Assembly: GCF_900100275.1 (NCBI RefSeq)
Contig: NZ_FNET01000006.1
Span: 124,001 to 188,000, forward strand
Length of the DNA: 64,000 nt
DNA from: Lentzea albidocapillata subsp. violacea
GTDB taxonomy: Bacteria; Actinomycetota; Actinomycetes; Mycobacteriales; Pseudonocardiaceae
Direction: 5' to 3'
Positions 19,440 to 29,087 of the stretch are shown here, piece after piece. Below the pieces are notes generated by a model. It was given only the letters and a program-made list of their open reading frames with translations, made no database searches and was not told the origin of the DNA. Each line of letters starts with the position of its first letter. The first letter of the stretch is position 1. The translations under genes and the position numbers were made by a program.

Positions 19440-20350
19440 TTGACGAACTCTGCCACGTTCTTCGCCGTGATGACCTTGACCTCGACGTCCACGACCTGCT
19501 GAACGGGCTCGCCCTTCGCGGCGTGCACGGCCTGCTCGACGGCCTTGGAGCCCAGGAGCTTCGGCTGCTGCGCGATGGTCGCGGCGAGCGTGCCGTCCTG
19601 GATCGCCTTCAGGCCGTCCGGCGTGCCGTCGAAGCCGACGACCTGCACGTCCTTGCCCGCGCGGGCGCCGAGGGCCTTGATCGCGCCGAGCGCCATCTCG
19701 TCGTTCTCGGCGAAGAGGCCCTTGAGACCGGGGTGGCCCTGCAGCAGGTTCGTGGTCTCGTTGAGGCCCTTGGCGCGGTCGAAGTCGGCGACGGCCGAGG
19801 CGACGACCTTGATGTTGCCGCTGTTCAGACCCTGTTCGAAGCCCTGGCCGCGGTCGCGCGACGCCGAGGCGCCCGGGATGCCCTTGAGGTGCGCGACCTC
19901 GCCGGAGGTGGCGCGGCCGAGCTCGATGGCCGCGAGGCTGCCGCCCGAGACGTTGTTCGACGCGACCTCGGCGGCGACCTTGCCCTCGACGGCGCGGTCG
20001 ACCGAGATCAGCGGGATGTTCGCGGTCTCGGCGGCCTTCGCGGCGGGCGCGGACTGCTTGGAGTCGACCGGGTTGAGGATGATCGCCTTGACGCCCTGCG
20101 TCACCAGCGTCTGCACCTGGTTGACCTGGTTCGTCGCGTCGTTCTGCGCGTCGACCACGGTCAGCTTGGCGCCGAGCCGGTCCGCCATCTCCTGTGCACC
20201 CTGCTGCAGTTCCACGAAGAACGGGTTGTTCAAAGTGGACACCGCGAGGCCGATGGTGAGCTGGCCCCCGGACGCCCCTGTACCACTGCATCCGGTCGCC
20301 AGCAGAGCAGCGGCGCCGAGCGTCAGCGCGATCCGTCGGGTCACCTTCAT
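19436..20350 (-). CDS. rbsB: Ribose-type ABC transporter substrate-binding lipoprotein
   Basis: A 304-residue periplasmic-binding-protein type 1 (Peripla_BP_4). The signal peptide ends in the lipobox LLATGC (Cys about 21), so it is tethered to the outer face of the membrane. Mature features match RbsB: LSTLNNPFFVELQQGA, DAQNDATNQVNQVQ, GFDGTPDGLKAIQDG and ATIAQQP. It delivers a pentose to RbsC/RbsA. Thirty bases separate it from rbsC, with an internal ribosome-binding site, which allows higher expression than the transporter subunits. Confidence 0.93.
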   Translation of the reverse strand: MKVTRRIALTLGAAALLATGCSGTGASGGQLTIGLAVSTLNNPFFVELQQGAQEMADRLGAKLTVVDAQNDATNQVNQVQTLVTQGVKAIILNPVDSKQSAPAAKAAETANIPLISVDRAVEGKVAAEVASNNVSGGSLAAIELGRATSGEVAHLKGIPGASASRDRGQGFEQGLNSGNIKVVASAVADFDRAKGLNETTNLLQGHPGLKGLFAENDEMALGAIKALGARAGKDVQVVGFDGTPDGLKAIQDGTLAATIAQQPKLLGSKAVEQAVHAAKGEPVQQVVDVEVKVITAKNVAEFVK

Positions 20351-20380
20351 TGGTGTCTTCCTTACCTGTTGCGGGTTTTC

Positions 20381-21301
20381 TCAGCGACGGCGAAGTGAGT
20401 CGAGCAGTGCGGCGAGAGCGATCACCGCGCCGATGACGACCTGCTGCCAGAACGGCGGCACCTGCAGCAGGTTGAGGCCGTTGCGCAGGACGGCGAGCAC
20501 AAGTGCGCCGACCAGCGTTCCGGTGGCACGGCCGACGCCACCGGACAGCGACGCACCGCCGATGACGACCGCGGCGATGGCGTCGAGCTCGTAACCGACC
20601 GCTGCCTGCGGACCGGCGGAGCCGAGCCGTCCCGCGAGCACGAGGCCCGCGGCGGCGGCGAAGAGGCCGCTCAGCGCGTAGATCCAGAGCTTCTGCCTCC
20701 GGACGTCGATGCCGCTGAGCTTGGCTGCTTCCTCGTTGCCGCCGATCGCGTACATGCGGCGGCCGAGGTTGGTGCGCGTGAGGATCAGGCCGGTGATGCC
20801 GAAGAACGCCAGCATCAGCAGCAGCGGCAACGGAACCATCGGCGCGAGGTTCGAGCCGAGGAACGTGACCAGCGCGTCGGTCTCGTGCGGCTGGCCCTCG
20901 GAGAACACCAGCGTCAGACCACGGGCGACGCTGAGCATGGCCAGCGTCGCGATGAACGGCGGCAGCTTGCCGTAGCTGACCAGCGCGCCGTTCACGAGAC
21001 CGCACAGGGCGCCGACCAGAAGCCCGATCGGTCCGGCGGTGAGTGCGCCGACCATCGCTGCCAGCGCGGCGATGCTGCCCACCGACAGGTCGATGCCGCC
21101 CGCGACCACCACGAACGTCATGCCGAACGCCATGATCGCGATGACCGCGGCCTGCACGCCGACGTTGAGCAGGTTCTGCGCGTTGAGGAACGCGGGCTGC
21201 ATGATCGCGATGACCAGGGCGAGGACGAGAAGCCCTGCGAGAGCCCCGTTTTCTGCCAAATACTTCTTGGGTGCGTACTTCCGAATGCTGATCGTGCTCA
21301 C
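20381..21301 (-). CDS. rbsC: Ribose-type ABC transporter permease
   Basis: A 306-residue inner-membrane permease of the BPD_transp_2 family, with 8-10 hydrophobic segments and the conserved VVVAGGIDLSVGSIAALAAM (residues around 65-85) and GGASLSGGVGRATGTLVGAL near 240. It forms the channel for the sugar with RbsA as ATPase. The GTG start overlaps the rbsA stop (GTGA), so the two are translationally coupled. Confidence 0.93.
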   Translation of the reverse strand: MSTISIRKYAPKKYLAENGALAGLLVLALVIAIMQPAFLNAQNLLNVGVQAAVIAIMAFGMTFVVVAGGIDLSVGSIAALAAMVGALTAGPIGLLVGALCGLVNGALVSYGKLPPFIATLAMLSVARGLTLVFSEGQPHETDALVTFLGSNLAPMVPLPLLLMLAFFGITGLILTRTNLGRRMYAIGGNEEAAKLSGIDVRRQKLWIYALSGLFAAAAGLVLAGRLGSAGPQAAVGYELDAIAAVVIGGASLSGGVGRATGTLVGALVLAVLRNGLNLLQVPPFWQQVVIGAVIALAALLDSLRRR

Positions 21302-22707
21302 GCTGAGATCTCCTGCACGGCGAGTGCCATCACCTGGTCTTGGGTCGCGCCCCCAGGCAGCTCACCGGCCACCCGGCCGTGTGCCATCACGACGACGCGG
21401 TCGCTCATCCCGATCACCTCGGGCAGGTCGCTGGACACGAGCAGCACGGCCCGGCCCTGCGCGGTCATGCGGTTGATGAGCTCGTAGATCTCGACCTTGG
21501 CGCCGACGTCGACGCCCCTGGTCGGTTCGTCGAGGATCAGCACCTTCGGGTCCGCCAGCAGCCATTTGCCGATGACGACCTTCTGCTGGTTGCCGCCGGA
21601 GAGTTCCTTCACCGGCTGCTCGACGCGGCCCTTGATCCGGAGCTTGCCCGCGATGTCGTGCAGGCGCTTCTGGTCGCGGTCGCCGAGCGTGACGAGTTCG
21701 AGGTTCTGGCCGACGGTCGCGGTGAGGACGAGGCCCTGGCCCTTGCGGTCCTCGGGCACCAGGCCGAGACCTGCCTTGATGGCGGCCTGCACGTCGTTGC
21801 GGCGCAACGGCTTCCCGTCGACCTTGACCGTGCCGTGGTCGTAGCCGTCGACGCCGAACGCGGCCCGCGCGACCTCCGTCCGGCCGGCGCCGACCAGGCC
21901 GGCGATACCGACGACCTCGCCCGCGTGGACCTCGATGGTGATGTCCTCGAAGGCACCCCGCCTGGTCAGGCCCTCGATGCTGAGCAGCGGCTGGCCAGGA
22001 CGTTGTTGCGCGCGTGGGTACTGCTCGTCGATCGGGCGGCCGACCATCAGCTCGATCATGTGCTGGGTGGTGGCGCGCGGTCCGAGGACGCCGACGCTCC
22101 GGCCGTCGCGCAGGATCGTGATGCGGTCGGCGATGCGCTGGATCTCGTCGAGGTGGTGGGTGATGAAGACGAGGCCGACGCCGTTCTGGCGCAGCTGAGC
22201 CATGATCTGCAGCAACCGGTCGGTCTCGGTCTCGGTGAGGACCGCGGTCGGTTCGTCGAGGATCAGCACGCCGGCGTTCTTGTCGAGCGCACGGGCGATC
22301 TCGATCATCTGCTGCTGGGCGATGCCGAGGTCCTTGACCTTGGCGTGCGGGTCGACGTCCAGGCCGACGCGCTGCAGGAGTTCCGGTGCCCTGCGGCGCA
22401 TCTCGGCCCGGTCGACGAAGCCGAACCTGCGCGGGAGGCGGTTGAGGAACAGGTTCTCGGCGACGCTGAGCTCGGGGACCAGCGCCAGTTCCTGGTGGAT
22501 GACGGCGAGGCTGGCGTGGCCCTCGATCGTGCCGGCGTCCTGGCCGTGGATGCCCGCGAGGACCTTGACCAGCGTGGACTTGCCGGCACCGTTCTCGCCG
22601 AGCAGGACGTGGACCTCGCCCGCGTTGATGTCGAGGTCGACGCCGTCCAACGCCTTGGTGGCACCGAAGTGCTTGGTGATGCCACGGGCGGTGATGAGGG
22701 TCTTCAC
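21298..22707 (-). CDS. rbsA: Ribose-type ABC transporter ATP-binding protein
   Basis: A 469-residue protein with two ABC domains in tandem, as in RbsA/MglA. The first has the Walker A GENGAGKSTLVKVLAG (near 37) and LILDEPTAVL; the second has SGGNQQKVVIGKWLLADPKVLILDEPTRGVDVG near 380. The second Walker A is degenerate, as is usual for this subfamily. The GTG start overlaps the rbsR stop (GTGA). It is somewhat shorter than the usual 500 residues. Confidence 0.93.
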   Translation of the reverse strand: MKTLITARGITKHFGATKALDGVDLDINAGEVHVLLGENGAGKSTLVKVLAGIHGQDAGTIEGHASLAVIHQELALVPELSVAENLFLNRLPRRFGFVDRAEMRRRAPELLQRVGLDVDPHAKVKDLGIAQQQMIEIARALDKNAGVLILDEPTAVLTETETDRLLQIMAQLRQNGVGLVFITHHLDEIQRIADRITILRDGRSVGVLGPRATTQHMIELMVGRPIDEQYPRAQQRPGQPLLSIEGLTRRGAFEDITIEVHAGEVVGIAGLVGAGRTEVARAAFGVDGYDHGTVKVDGKPLRRNDVQAAIKAGLGLVPEDRKGQGLVLTATVGQNLELVTLGDRDQKRLHDIAGKLRIKGRVEQPVKELSGGNQQKVVIGKWLLADPKVLILDEPTRGVDVGAKVEIYELINRMTAQGRAVLLVSSDLPEVIGMSDRVVVMAHGRVAGELPGGATQDQVMALAVQEISA

Positions 22708-23678
22708 AGCTCGGCCTCCCCGAGCGAACCGCGCAGCACGAGCTTCGCGGTGAGGCGGACGTCGTCGGGCTGCCGGCCGTCGATCAGGGCGAGCAGGCTG
22801 CGAGCGGCGGCCTTGCCCATCTCGACGGTCGGCTGCGCGATGACCGTGATCGGCGGGTCGAGCAGCGGGAACCACGGCTGGTCGTCGAACACCGCGAACG
22901 CGATGTCGTGCGGGATCTGCAGGCCGCGCGCCCTGACCTCGCCCAGCGCGCCAAGGCCCATCAGGTTGTCCATCGCCACGAGCGCCGTGGCGCCGTCGTC
23001 GATGAGCCTCGCGGCGGCCTGACTGCCGCTCTCCTGGCGGAAGTCACCGTGCACGACCTGCGCGAGGCCGCCGAGCGCCCCGGTGAGCACGTCGGTTCGT
23101 TCTCTTCCAGTGGAGGTGTTCGGCGGACCCGCGATCACTCCGATGCGGGTGTGGCCGGCGCCGACGAGCCGCCGGGCGAGCGCGGTCAACGCCTCACTGC
23201 CGTCAGCGCGGACGACGGGGCATGTGGCGCCCCTGACCGTCCGATCGAGCAGGACCAGCGGTACGCCGCCTGCACTCACTTCGCGAACCAGACTCGGGTC
23301 GTCGGTCGCGGGGCACAGCAGGAGGCCGTCCACCCGGCGGTCGAGCAGGGTGCGCACGTAGGTCGCTTCCTGCTCGGCACTCTCGTCGGCGTTCCCGATC
23401 ACGACGCAGTAGCCGTGTGACCGGGCTTCGTCCTCGACCGCTCGGGCGATCTCGGCGAAGAACGGGTTCAGCAGATCGCTGATGACCAGACCGAGGGTCT
23501 GGGTGCTGGTGGTCCTGAGGGATCGCGCCAGGGCGTTGGGCCGGTAGCCGAGTTCCTCGATCGCGGCGAGCACGCGCTCACGGGTCTCCGGGGTCGGTGC
23601 GGCATGCCCGTTGAGCACGCGCGACACGGTGGCCGTGGAGACGCCGGCGTGCTGCGCGACGTCCTTCATGGTCGTCAC
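22704..23678 (-). CDS. rbsR: LacI-family repressor of the ribose operon
   Basis: A 324-residue LacI-type regulator: helix-turn-helix at about 4-25 (MKDVAQHAGVSTATVSRVLNG), hinge, then a sugar-binding domain starting LGLVISDLLNPFFAEIARAVE. As first gene of the operon it most likely represses rbsRACBK until ribose or a related sugar binds. A palindrome TAATCGATTA overlaps its own -10. GTG at 23678 is used; the ATG at 23669 gives the canonical MKDVA start and is equally possible. Neither has a strong ribosome-binding site. Confidence 0.9.
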   Translation of the reverse strand: MTTMKDVAQHAGVSTATVSRVLNGHAAPTPETRERVLAAIEELGYRPNALARSLRTTSTQTLGLVISDLLNPFFAEIARAVEDEARSHGYCVVIGNADESAEQEATYVRTLLDRRVDGLLLCPATDDPSLVREVSAGGVPLVLLDRTVRGATCPVVRADGSEALTALARRLVGAGHTRIGVIAGPPNTSTGRERTDVLTGALGGLAQVVHGDFRQESGSQAAARLIDDGATALVAMDNLMGLGALGEVRARGLQIPHDIAFAVFDDQPWFPLLDPPITVIAQPTVEMGKAAARSLLALIDGRQPDDVRLTAKLVLRGSLGEAEL

Positions 23679-23686
23679 GGAGCAGT

Positions 23687-23716
23687 AGTTAATCGATTAC
23701 ACATGTATCTAGTCAA
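23687..23716 (-). promoter_or_regulatory. rbs operon promoter with LacI-type operator
   Basis: On the minus strand TTGACT (23716-23711) and TTAACT (23692-23687) form -35 and -10 elements 18 bases apart. The perfect palindrome TAATCGATTA (23690-23699), with the central CG usual for LacI-family operators, overlaps the -10. The start codon is eight bases downstream, so the mRNA leader is almost absent. Confidence 0.6.
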
Positions 23717-23771
23717 GCGGATGAGTAGGTGTACGGATGTAACTGGGCGTGCTCTGCCTCACCCTGATCAC

Positions 23772-25775
23772 ATGGACGGACAGGATCGCCTCGGAGACGA
23801 GCAGCGCCTCGCGCTGGAGCTCGCTGCCATCGGGCAGCGGCTGACGACGATCAGCACGGAGATGCGCGAGCGCTCCGCCTCGACCGCGACGGCGGTGATC
23901 GAGGCACCCGAGGTGGCGCGGCCCGGCGAGGTGCCGCAGCCGCCGGCCACGACTGTCCCGCAGCCGCCGGCCGGAGTGCCGCAGCAGCCCAGCGGCGTGC
24001 CGTCACCGCCCGTCGGCGTGCCGCAGCAGCAGAACCCGTGGTCGCAGCAGGCCTCGACCCAGCCGCCGCCTCCCGGCCCGCAGTTCCCCGGTCAGCAGCC
24101 TCCGCCGCCCGGCCACCACTTCCCGCCGCCTCCCCAGGCGCAGTGGCCCCACCCCCAGCAACAGCAGTGGCCCGCGCCGCAGCCGCGCGAGACCCTGTTC
24201 GAGAAGCTCGGCAAGGACGGCGCCGGCGCGAAGCTGCTGGCCTGGGTCGGTGGCGCGATCACCGTGCTCGGCTTCGTGCTGCTGCTGGTCCTCGCCGTCC
24301 AGCGCGGCTGGCTCGGCCCGATGCCGCGCGTCATCGGTGGCGCGGTGTTCAGCGGCGCGCTTGTCGGCATCGGCATGTGGCTGTACCGCAACCCCGCCGG
24401 CCGCACCGGGGCGATGGCGCTGGCCTTCACCGGTTTCGCCGGGCTCTACCTCGACGTTCTCGCCGCCACGAGCCTGTACCGGTACCTGCCGGAGAGCGTG
24501 GGTCTCGTCGTCGGGCTGGCCGTCGCCGCGGCCGGTGTCGTGCTCGCGCTGAAGTGGGAGTCGCAAGCGCTCGCGGTCACCGTCGTCGCAGCCTGTGCGC
24601 TGTGCTCGCCGATCATCACCGAGGGCTTCACGGTCCTGCTCGTCGGCTTCCTGCTGGTGCTCAAGATGGCCAGCACGCCGGTCCAGATCAAGCGGAACTG
24701 GCCGGGCCTCGCCATCGCCGGTGGCTTCCCGCCGATCCTCGCCTCGCTGCTCGCCACCGCGAACGCCATCCCACGCTCCTACGAGTGGACCGTGGTCGGC
24801 GTCGCGGCCGCCACGACCGTCGTCGGCATCGCGGTCGCGTTCCTGACGATCCGCAAGCGGCCCGACGACATCGTCGCCGTCGCGTTGATCGCGGGTTCGG
24901 CGCTGCCCGCCCTGTTCGCGACGACGCTGCTGGAGGACCCGGCCAACTCGATCCTCGCCGGTGTGGTCGCCGCCGTGCTGCTGGCGATCTGGATGGTCCC
25001 CGACCTGCCGCGCGGGTTCGCCGCGGCGGCCGGTGCGACGGGCATGCTCGCGTTGTTCCAGACCACGGTGATCGCGCTCGACGGCAACGTCCGCACGGCA
25101 ATCGTGCTGGCCGAGGCGGTGCTGCTGGCGTTCCTCGCGGCACGACTGAACAAGAAGAGCGCGCTGGCCGGGTCGGTGGCGTTCGGCGTGCTCGGGTTCT
25201 TCATGACGATCGGGCAGGCCGTGCCGATCACGTGGCTGGTCGAGGAGCCGCGCTTCTTCAACAACGTCGAGCCCGCTGACTACGCGGCCGGCCTGGTGAC
25301 GGCGGTCGTGCTGGGCGTGTTCGCCGCGATCCTGCCGTGGGCCGCGCTGAAGATGCAGGTGCTGCGCGAGCCGGCCAGGCACCCGTTCCCGTGGATCGTC
25401 TCCGGCATCGTGCTGCTCTACGGCGCGGCGGGGGCGGTGCTGTGCGCGGCGCTGCTGGTGTCGCCGGACGAGACCGGGTTCCTCTTCGGGCACTCGATGG
25501 TCACGGTGTCGTGGACGGTCGCCGCGTTGTTCCTGCTGGTCAGGGGGATCAACAACAAGGCGCTGCGGATCTCCGGCCTGATCCTGGTCGGTGCCGCGGT
25601 CGTGAAGCTGGTGCTGTTCGACCTTTCCGCGCTCGACGGCGTCGCCCGCGTGCTGGCGTTCCTCGGTGCCGGTCTGGTCCTGCTCACCGCGGGCACTCGT
25701 TACGCCAAACTGGTGACATCGGCCAGGAATCCCGAGTCATATGAATCCAAACCGGTGGCTCCGTCCTCTTACTGA
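23772..25775 (+). CDS. DUF2339 multi-pass membrane protein
   Basis: A 667-residue protein. The first 140 residues are cytosolic, opening with a charged helix (about 5-35) and then a Pro/Gln-rich linker full of PPP and QQP runs. From about residue 150 on there are some 16-20 hydrophobic segments, matching DUF2339. A conserved start of the membrane part, GKDGAGAKLLAWVGGAITVLG, is typical. Function is unknown. The ATG at 23772 is preceded by CACCCT at a six-base distance, a weak leaderless match; no Shine-Dalgarno is visible. It is divergent from the rbs operon. Confidence 0.8.
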   Translation: MDGQDRLGDEQRLALELAAIGQRLTTISTEMRERSASTATAVIEAPEVARPGEVPQPPATTVPQPPAGVPQQPSGVPSPPVGVPQQQNPWSQQASTQPPPPGPQFPGQQPPPPGHHFPPPPQAQWPHPQQQQWPAPQPRETLFEKLGKDGAGAKLLAWVGGAITVLGFVLLLVLAVQRGWLGPMPRVIGGAVFSGALVGIGMWLYRNPAGRTGAMALAFTGFAGLYLDVLAATSLYRYLPESVGLVVGLAVAAAGVVLALKWESQALAVTVVAACALCSPIITEGFTVLLVGFLLVLKMASTPVQIKRNWPGLAIAGGFPPILASLLATANAIPRSYEWTVVGVAAATTVVGIAVAFLTIRKRPDDIVAVALIAGSALPALFATTLLEDPANSILAGVVAAVLLAIWMVPDLPRGFAAAAGATGMLALFQTTVIALDGNVRTAIVLAEAVLLAFLAARLNKKSALAGSVAFGVLGFFMTIGQAVPITWLVEEPRFFNNVEPADYAAGLVTAVVLGVFAAILPWAALKMQVLREPARHPFPWIVSGIVLLYGAAGAVLCAALLVSPDETGFLFGHSMVTVSWTVAALFLLVRGINNKALRISGLILVGAAVVKLVLFDLSALDGVARVLAFLGAGLVLLTAGTRYAKLVTSARNPESYESKPVAPSSY

Positions 25776-25779
25776 CGGG

Positions 25780-25818
25780 ACGGCTGTCGTCCGCACCGCC
25801 GTCGCGGACGACAGCCGT
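25780..25818 (+). terminator. Hairpin terminator after the DUF2339 gene
   Basis: A perfect 14-bp stem (25780-25793 with 25805-25818), loop of 11 bases, begins five bases after the stop codon. There is no T tract, as is frequent in actinobacteria. Confidence 0.6.
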
Positions 25819-25897
25819 ACTACCTCCAGGCAAAGATTTCACTCGGCGGAGTGACTGAAGTGGATCGAAAGCACCCGGAAGTGTTCCCATCGGGCGT

Positions 25898-26971
25898 ATG
25901 GCAAAGCCACGCCTCGTGGCCGCGGTTCTAGCGCTCTCAGCGGCCTTCGCGGCGACGGGTGTTCACCAAGGGCACGAGTACACAACCACTTCTTCCGCAT
26001 CAGCGGCACCGCTTGCGTACGTGGTGGGCAAGACCGGTCTCGTCCAGGTCGTGGACACCCGCAACGGTGCCGTTCTCGTGCGGGCCGACACCGGGGGCCG
26101 GGCGACGGGCGTCGCGGTGTCGCCGGACGGGCGGCGGCTCTACGTGGTCAACGGGTGGACCGGCGCGATCACCGTGGTCGACCCGAGCACCGGCGCGATC
26201 CTCGACCGGCTCTTCACCCAGGTCCAGCTGTCGCACGCGGTGATGCGCCCGGACGGCCGGCGGCTCTACGTCTCGGCCAGCGGCGGCGTCGCGGTGGTGA
26301 ACCCGGAGACCTTCCAGATGGTCGCGGTGATCAAGGCCGGTGGGCAGCCGCAGGGCCTCGCCGTCCACCCGGACAACAAGATCCTCTACGTCGCCAACTC
26401 CCAGGACGGCACGGTCGGGCTGGTCGACACGGCGACGGCGTTCCAGACGGCGACGGTGCAGGTCGGCGGACTGCCGCAGCACCTGGCGATCTCACCGGAC
26501 GGCAAGCGCCTCTACGTGAGCAGCATGCGCCTCGGGAGCTCCACGCCCGGCACGTTGTCGGTGATCGACACGACCACGAACCAGGTCGCCGGCACGGTCG
26601 ACGTCGGCAGGGGAGCGGGCAGCATCGCCGTCACCCCGGACGGCGCCACGGTCTATCTGACGTTGCCGAAGGAACGGTCGGTCCTGGTCGTCGACGCGGC
26701 GACGATGACGGTGCGCGAACGTTTGCGCATCGACTCGCCGAACGTCGCCATCGCGCCGGGTGACACGAGGGTCTTCCTCGCCACCGGCGCGACGACGACG
26801 GTCCTGGACAGCACGAACGCGGTGCTCACCACGTTCGGGATGAAGGTGGGCGAACTGGAGGCGAGGCCGCGCCTCTTCGACGCGGCCATGATCGCCTTCC
26901 CGCCCGGCGGTCAAGCAACCCCGACCGGCCGGCGGACCTCGTCCTCCAGGTCGTCCACCGGCTCGTCGTGA
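25898..26971 (+). CDS. Secreted YVTN-type beta-propeller protein
   Basis: A 357-residue exported protein: an N-terminal signal peptide (about 1-22, LVAAVLALSAAFAATG), then about seven blades of the YVTN repeat, each with a VSPDGRRLYV- or VTPDGATVYL-like strand, from residue 40 to 330. Such propellers are usually extracytoplasmic binding modules or parts of redox or surface-layer proteins. No heme or lipid anchor is seen. The last 61 bases overlap the convergent MMPL gene, where its tail is a low-complexity Ser/Arg run, so the true end may be variable. Confidence 0.78.
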   Translation: MAKPRLVAAVLALSAAFAATGVHQGHEYTTTSSASAAPLAYVVGKTGLVQVVDTRNGAVLVRADTGGRATGVAVSPDGRRLYVVNGWTGAITVVDPSTGAILDRLFTQVQLSHAVMRPDGRRLYVSASGGVAVVNPETFQMVAVIKAGGQPQGLAVHPDNKILYVANSQDGTVGLVDTATAFQTATVQVGGLPQHLAISPDGKRLYVSSMRLGSSTPGTLSVIDTTTNQVAGTVDVGRGAGSIAVTPDGATVYLTLPKERSVLVVDAATMTVRERLRIDSPNVAIAPGDTRVFLATGATTTVLDSTNAVLTTFGMKVGELEARPRLFDAAMIAFPPGGQATPTGRRTSSSRSSTGSS

Positions 26972-29025
26972 AGCGCGAGGCGTTCCTGGATCTTCTTGAG
27001 CGGACCGGGTGACCACCACGCGGCGTTGCCGAGCAGCTTGAGCACGGCCGGCACGAGCAGCATGCGGACCACGGTGGCATCGAGCGCCAGCGCGAGGATC
27101 ATGCCGACACCGACGAACCTCATCATCGCGACCTGCGAGAACGCGAACGCACCGGTCACCACGATCAGCAGCAGCGCGGCCGAGGTGATCACCCGGCCGG
27201 TCTTGGCCAGACCGGTGGTCACCGCCTCCTCCGTCGTCGCGCCCTGGCCGCGGGCCTCGACCATGCGGGAGAGCAGGAAGACCTCGTAGTCCGTCGACAG
27301 GCCGAACACGATGGCCGCCATCAGCACGACGATGCCGGACTCCAGCGGGCCTGGCGTGACGCCCAGCAGGCCGGCGCCGTGGCCGTCCTGGAAGATCCAC
27401 ACCAGCACGCCGAACGTCGCGGACAGCGACAGCGCGCTCATGACCACGGCCTTGATCGGCAGCACGACCGAACCGAACGCCAGGAACATCAGGATCAGCG
27501 TCGCGCCGACCAGCAGCGTGACCATCAACGGCAGGCCGTCCGCGATGGCGTCGAGCGAGTCGCCGACCACCGCGGTGTTGCCGCCGACGAGCACCTCGGC
27601 GCCTGCCGGGGGCTGCAACGCACGGACGTCCTTGAGCGCCTGCTTCGACTCCTCGCTCAGCGCGTCGTTCTCAAGTCCGGCCATCGCGGCCGTGACGCCC
27701 TTGGCCGCACCCGTCGGCTGGACCTCGCCGACACCGGGGACGTCCTCGACCTTGCCCAGGTAGGCCTGGACCGCGGCCTCGTCACCGCCCTTGACGACGA
27801 TCTTGAAGCCGGTGTCGGAGAGCGCCGAGAAGTTCTGGTTGATGTTCTCGGTGGCCACGCGCACGGCGTTGCCCTCGGGCAGGACCTTCTCGGTGACCTG
27901 GCCGAACTGCACGCCGAGGAACGGGGAGCCGAGAGCCAGCAGCACGCCGACGATCGGCACGGCGATCAGCACGGGTCGCTTCATGACCTTGCCGCTGAGC
28001 TTGCGCCAGCCGCGTTCGCTGGGCTCCTTCCGGCGCCACGGCATCGCGAGCTTGTCGACCCGGTGGCCGAGCACGCCGAGCAACGCGGGCAGCAGCGTGA
28101 CCGAGACCAGCGCCGCGATCGCGACCGACGACACACCGCCGTACGCGAGGGATTTCAGGAAGCCGTGCGGGAAGAGCAGCAATCCGGCCAGCGCGATGAC
28201 CAGCAGCGTCGCGCTGAATACGACGGTCCGGCCCGCGGACGCGACGGTGCGTGCGACGGCTTGTTCGACCGTTCGTCCTTGCGCGAGCTCCTCGCGGAAC
28301 CGGCCGACCATGAACAGGCCGTAGTCGATCGCCATGCCCAGGCCGAGCAGCGAGGCGACGTTGACCGCGAAGGAGTTGACGTCGGTGAAGAGCGCGACGC
28401 CGTGCAGCACGCCGAGCGAGCCCATGATCGCGAGACCGCCGACCACGACCGGCAGGGACGCCGCGACGAGGCCACCGAAGATGATCACGAGCAGCAGCAG
28501 GACCAGCGGCAGCGAGAACATCTCCGCGCGCGTCAGGTCCTCCTGGGACATGTCGTTGATGGCCTTCTGGGTGGGCACGAGCCCACCGACCTGCTCGGTG
28601 AAGCCGTCGATCTTCAACTGCGGCTGGACGTCCTGAAATTGCTTGATCTGCTCGTTCGAGTCGCCGCTGCTCAGCGTGATCGCGACGAGAGCTTGCTTCT
28701 TGTCGTCCGACGGAACCGGCCCGACGGCCTTGAGCACGTCGTCCTTGGGGAAGCCGCTGATGTGGTCGGCGACCTTCTTCAGCTCGAGCGGGTTCGCGAA
28801 ATCGCCGCGATAAATGACGATCACGTCACCGTTCTGCCGCCCGAACGCCTCCTCGGCTACTTTGTCGGCCCGCGCCGCCTCACTGGAGGGAGCCTCGTAA
28901 CCACCCTGGCTGAGCTTGTCGAACACGCCGATGCCCCACACACCGCCGACGACCGCGAGCAGTACGGTCGCGATCAACACCCCCCACCGGCGGCGATAAG
29001 CGATGGATCCCCACTTCGCGAACAT
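26911..29025 (-). CDS. MMPL-family RND transporter
   Basis: A 704-residue membrane exporter of the MMPL (RND superfamily) type. A first transmembrane helix near 15-35 is followed by an extracytoplasmic loop, then a helix bundle containing GLGMAIDYGLFMVGRFREEL near residue 235, a second loop, and a second bundle with VFGLSTDYEVFLLSRMVEA near 575. The Asp-Tyr pairs in these two motifs are the proton-relay residues of the family. Related proteins export lipids, siderophores or drugs. It has AGGAGG nine bases from the ATG. A divergent TetR gene probably represses it. Confidence 0.93.
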   Translation of the reverse strand: MFAKWGSIAYRRRWGVLIATVLLAVVGGVWGIGVFDKLSQGGYEAPSSEAARADKVAEEAFGRQNGDVIVIYRGDFANPLELKKVADHISGFPKDDVLKAVGPVPSDDKKQALVAITLSSGDSNEQIKQFQDVQPQLKIDGFTEQVGGLVPTQKAINDMSQEDLTRAEMFSLPLVLLLLVIIFGGLVAASLPVVVGGLAIMGSLGVLHGVALFTDVNSFAVNVASLLGLGMAIDYGLFMVGRFREELAQGRTVEQAVARTVASAGRTVVFSATLLVIALAGLLLFPHGFLKSLAYGGVSSVAIAALVSVTLLPALLGVLGHRVDKLAMPWRRKEPSERGWRKLSGKVMKRPVLIAVPIVGVLLALGSPFLGVQFGQVTEKVLPEGNAVRVATENINQNFSALSDTGFKIVVKGGDEAAVQAYLGKVEDVPGVGEVQPTGAAKGVTAAMAGLENDALSEESKQALKDVRALQPPAGAEVLVGGNTAVVGDSLDAIADGLPLMVTLLVGATLILMFLAFGSVVLPIKAVVMSALSLSATFGVLVWIFQDGHGAGLLGVTPGPLESGIVVLMAAIVFGLSTDYEVFLLSRMVEARGQGATTEEAVTTGLAKTGRVITSAALLLIVVTGAFAFSQVAMMRFVGVGMILALALDATVVRMLLVPAVLKLLGNAAWWSPGPLKKIQERLALHDEPVDDLEDEVRRPVGVA

Positions 29026-29062
29026 CGACGACGGCCTCCTGGGTTACCGTGCTGTGAATACC

Positions 29063-29087
29063 GTGAACTCTTGTAAACACCGTTCAC
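29063..29087. promoter_or_regulatory. Inverted repeat between MMPL and tetR, putative operator
   Basis: GTGAAC (29063-29068) and GTTCAC (29082-29087) form an inverted repeat separated by 13 bases in the 112-base divergent region. Its place and span fit a TetR-family operator controlling both genes. Confidence 0.5.

Noticed and set aside
26911..26971. 61-base overlap of the beta-propeller and MMPL genes as a frameshift error
   Set aside because: Both frames read cleanly to their stops; the overlap involves only low-conservation tails, so I keep both.
27379..29076. 565-codon plus-strand frame opposite the MMPL gene
   Set aside because: Composition is dominated by Asp, Glu, Arg and His as expected for an antisense shadow; the MMPL protein on the other strand is unmistakable.
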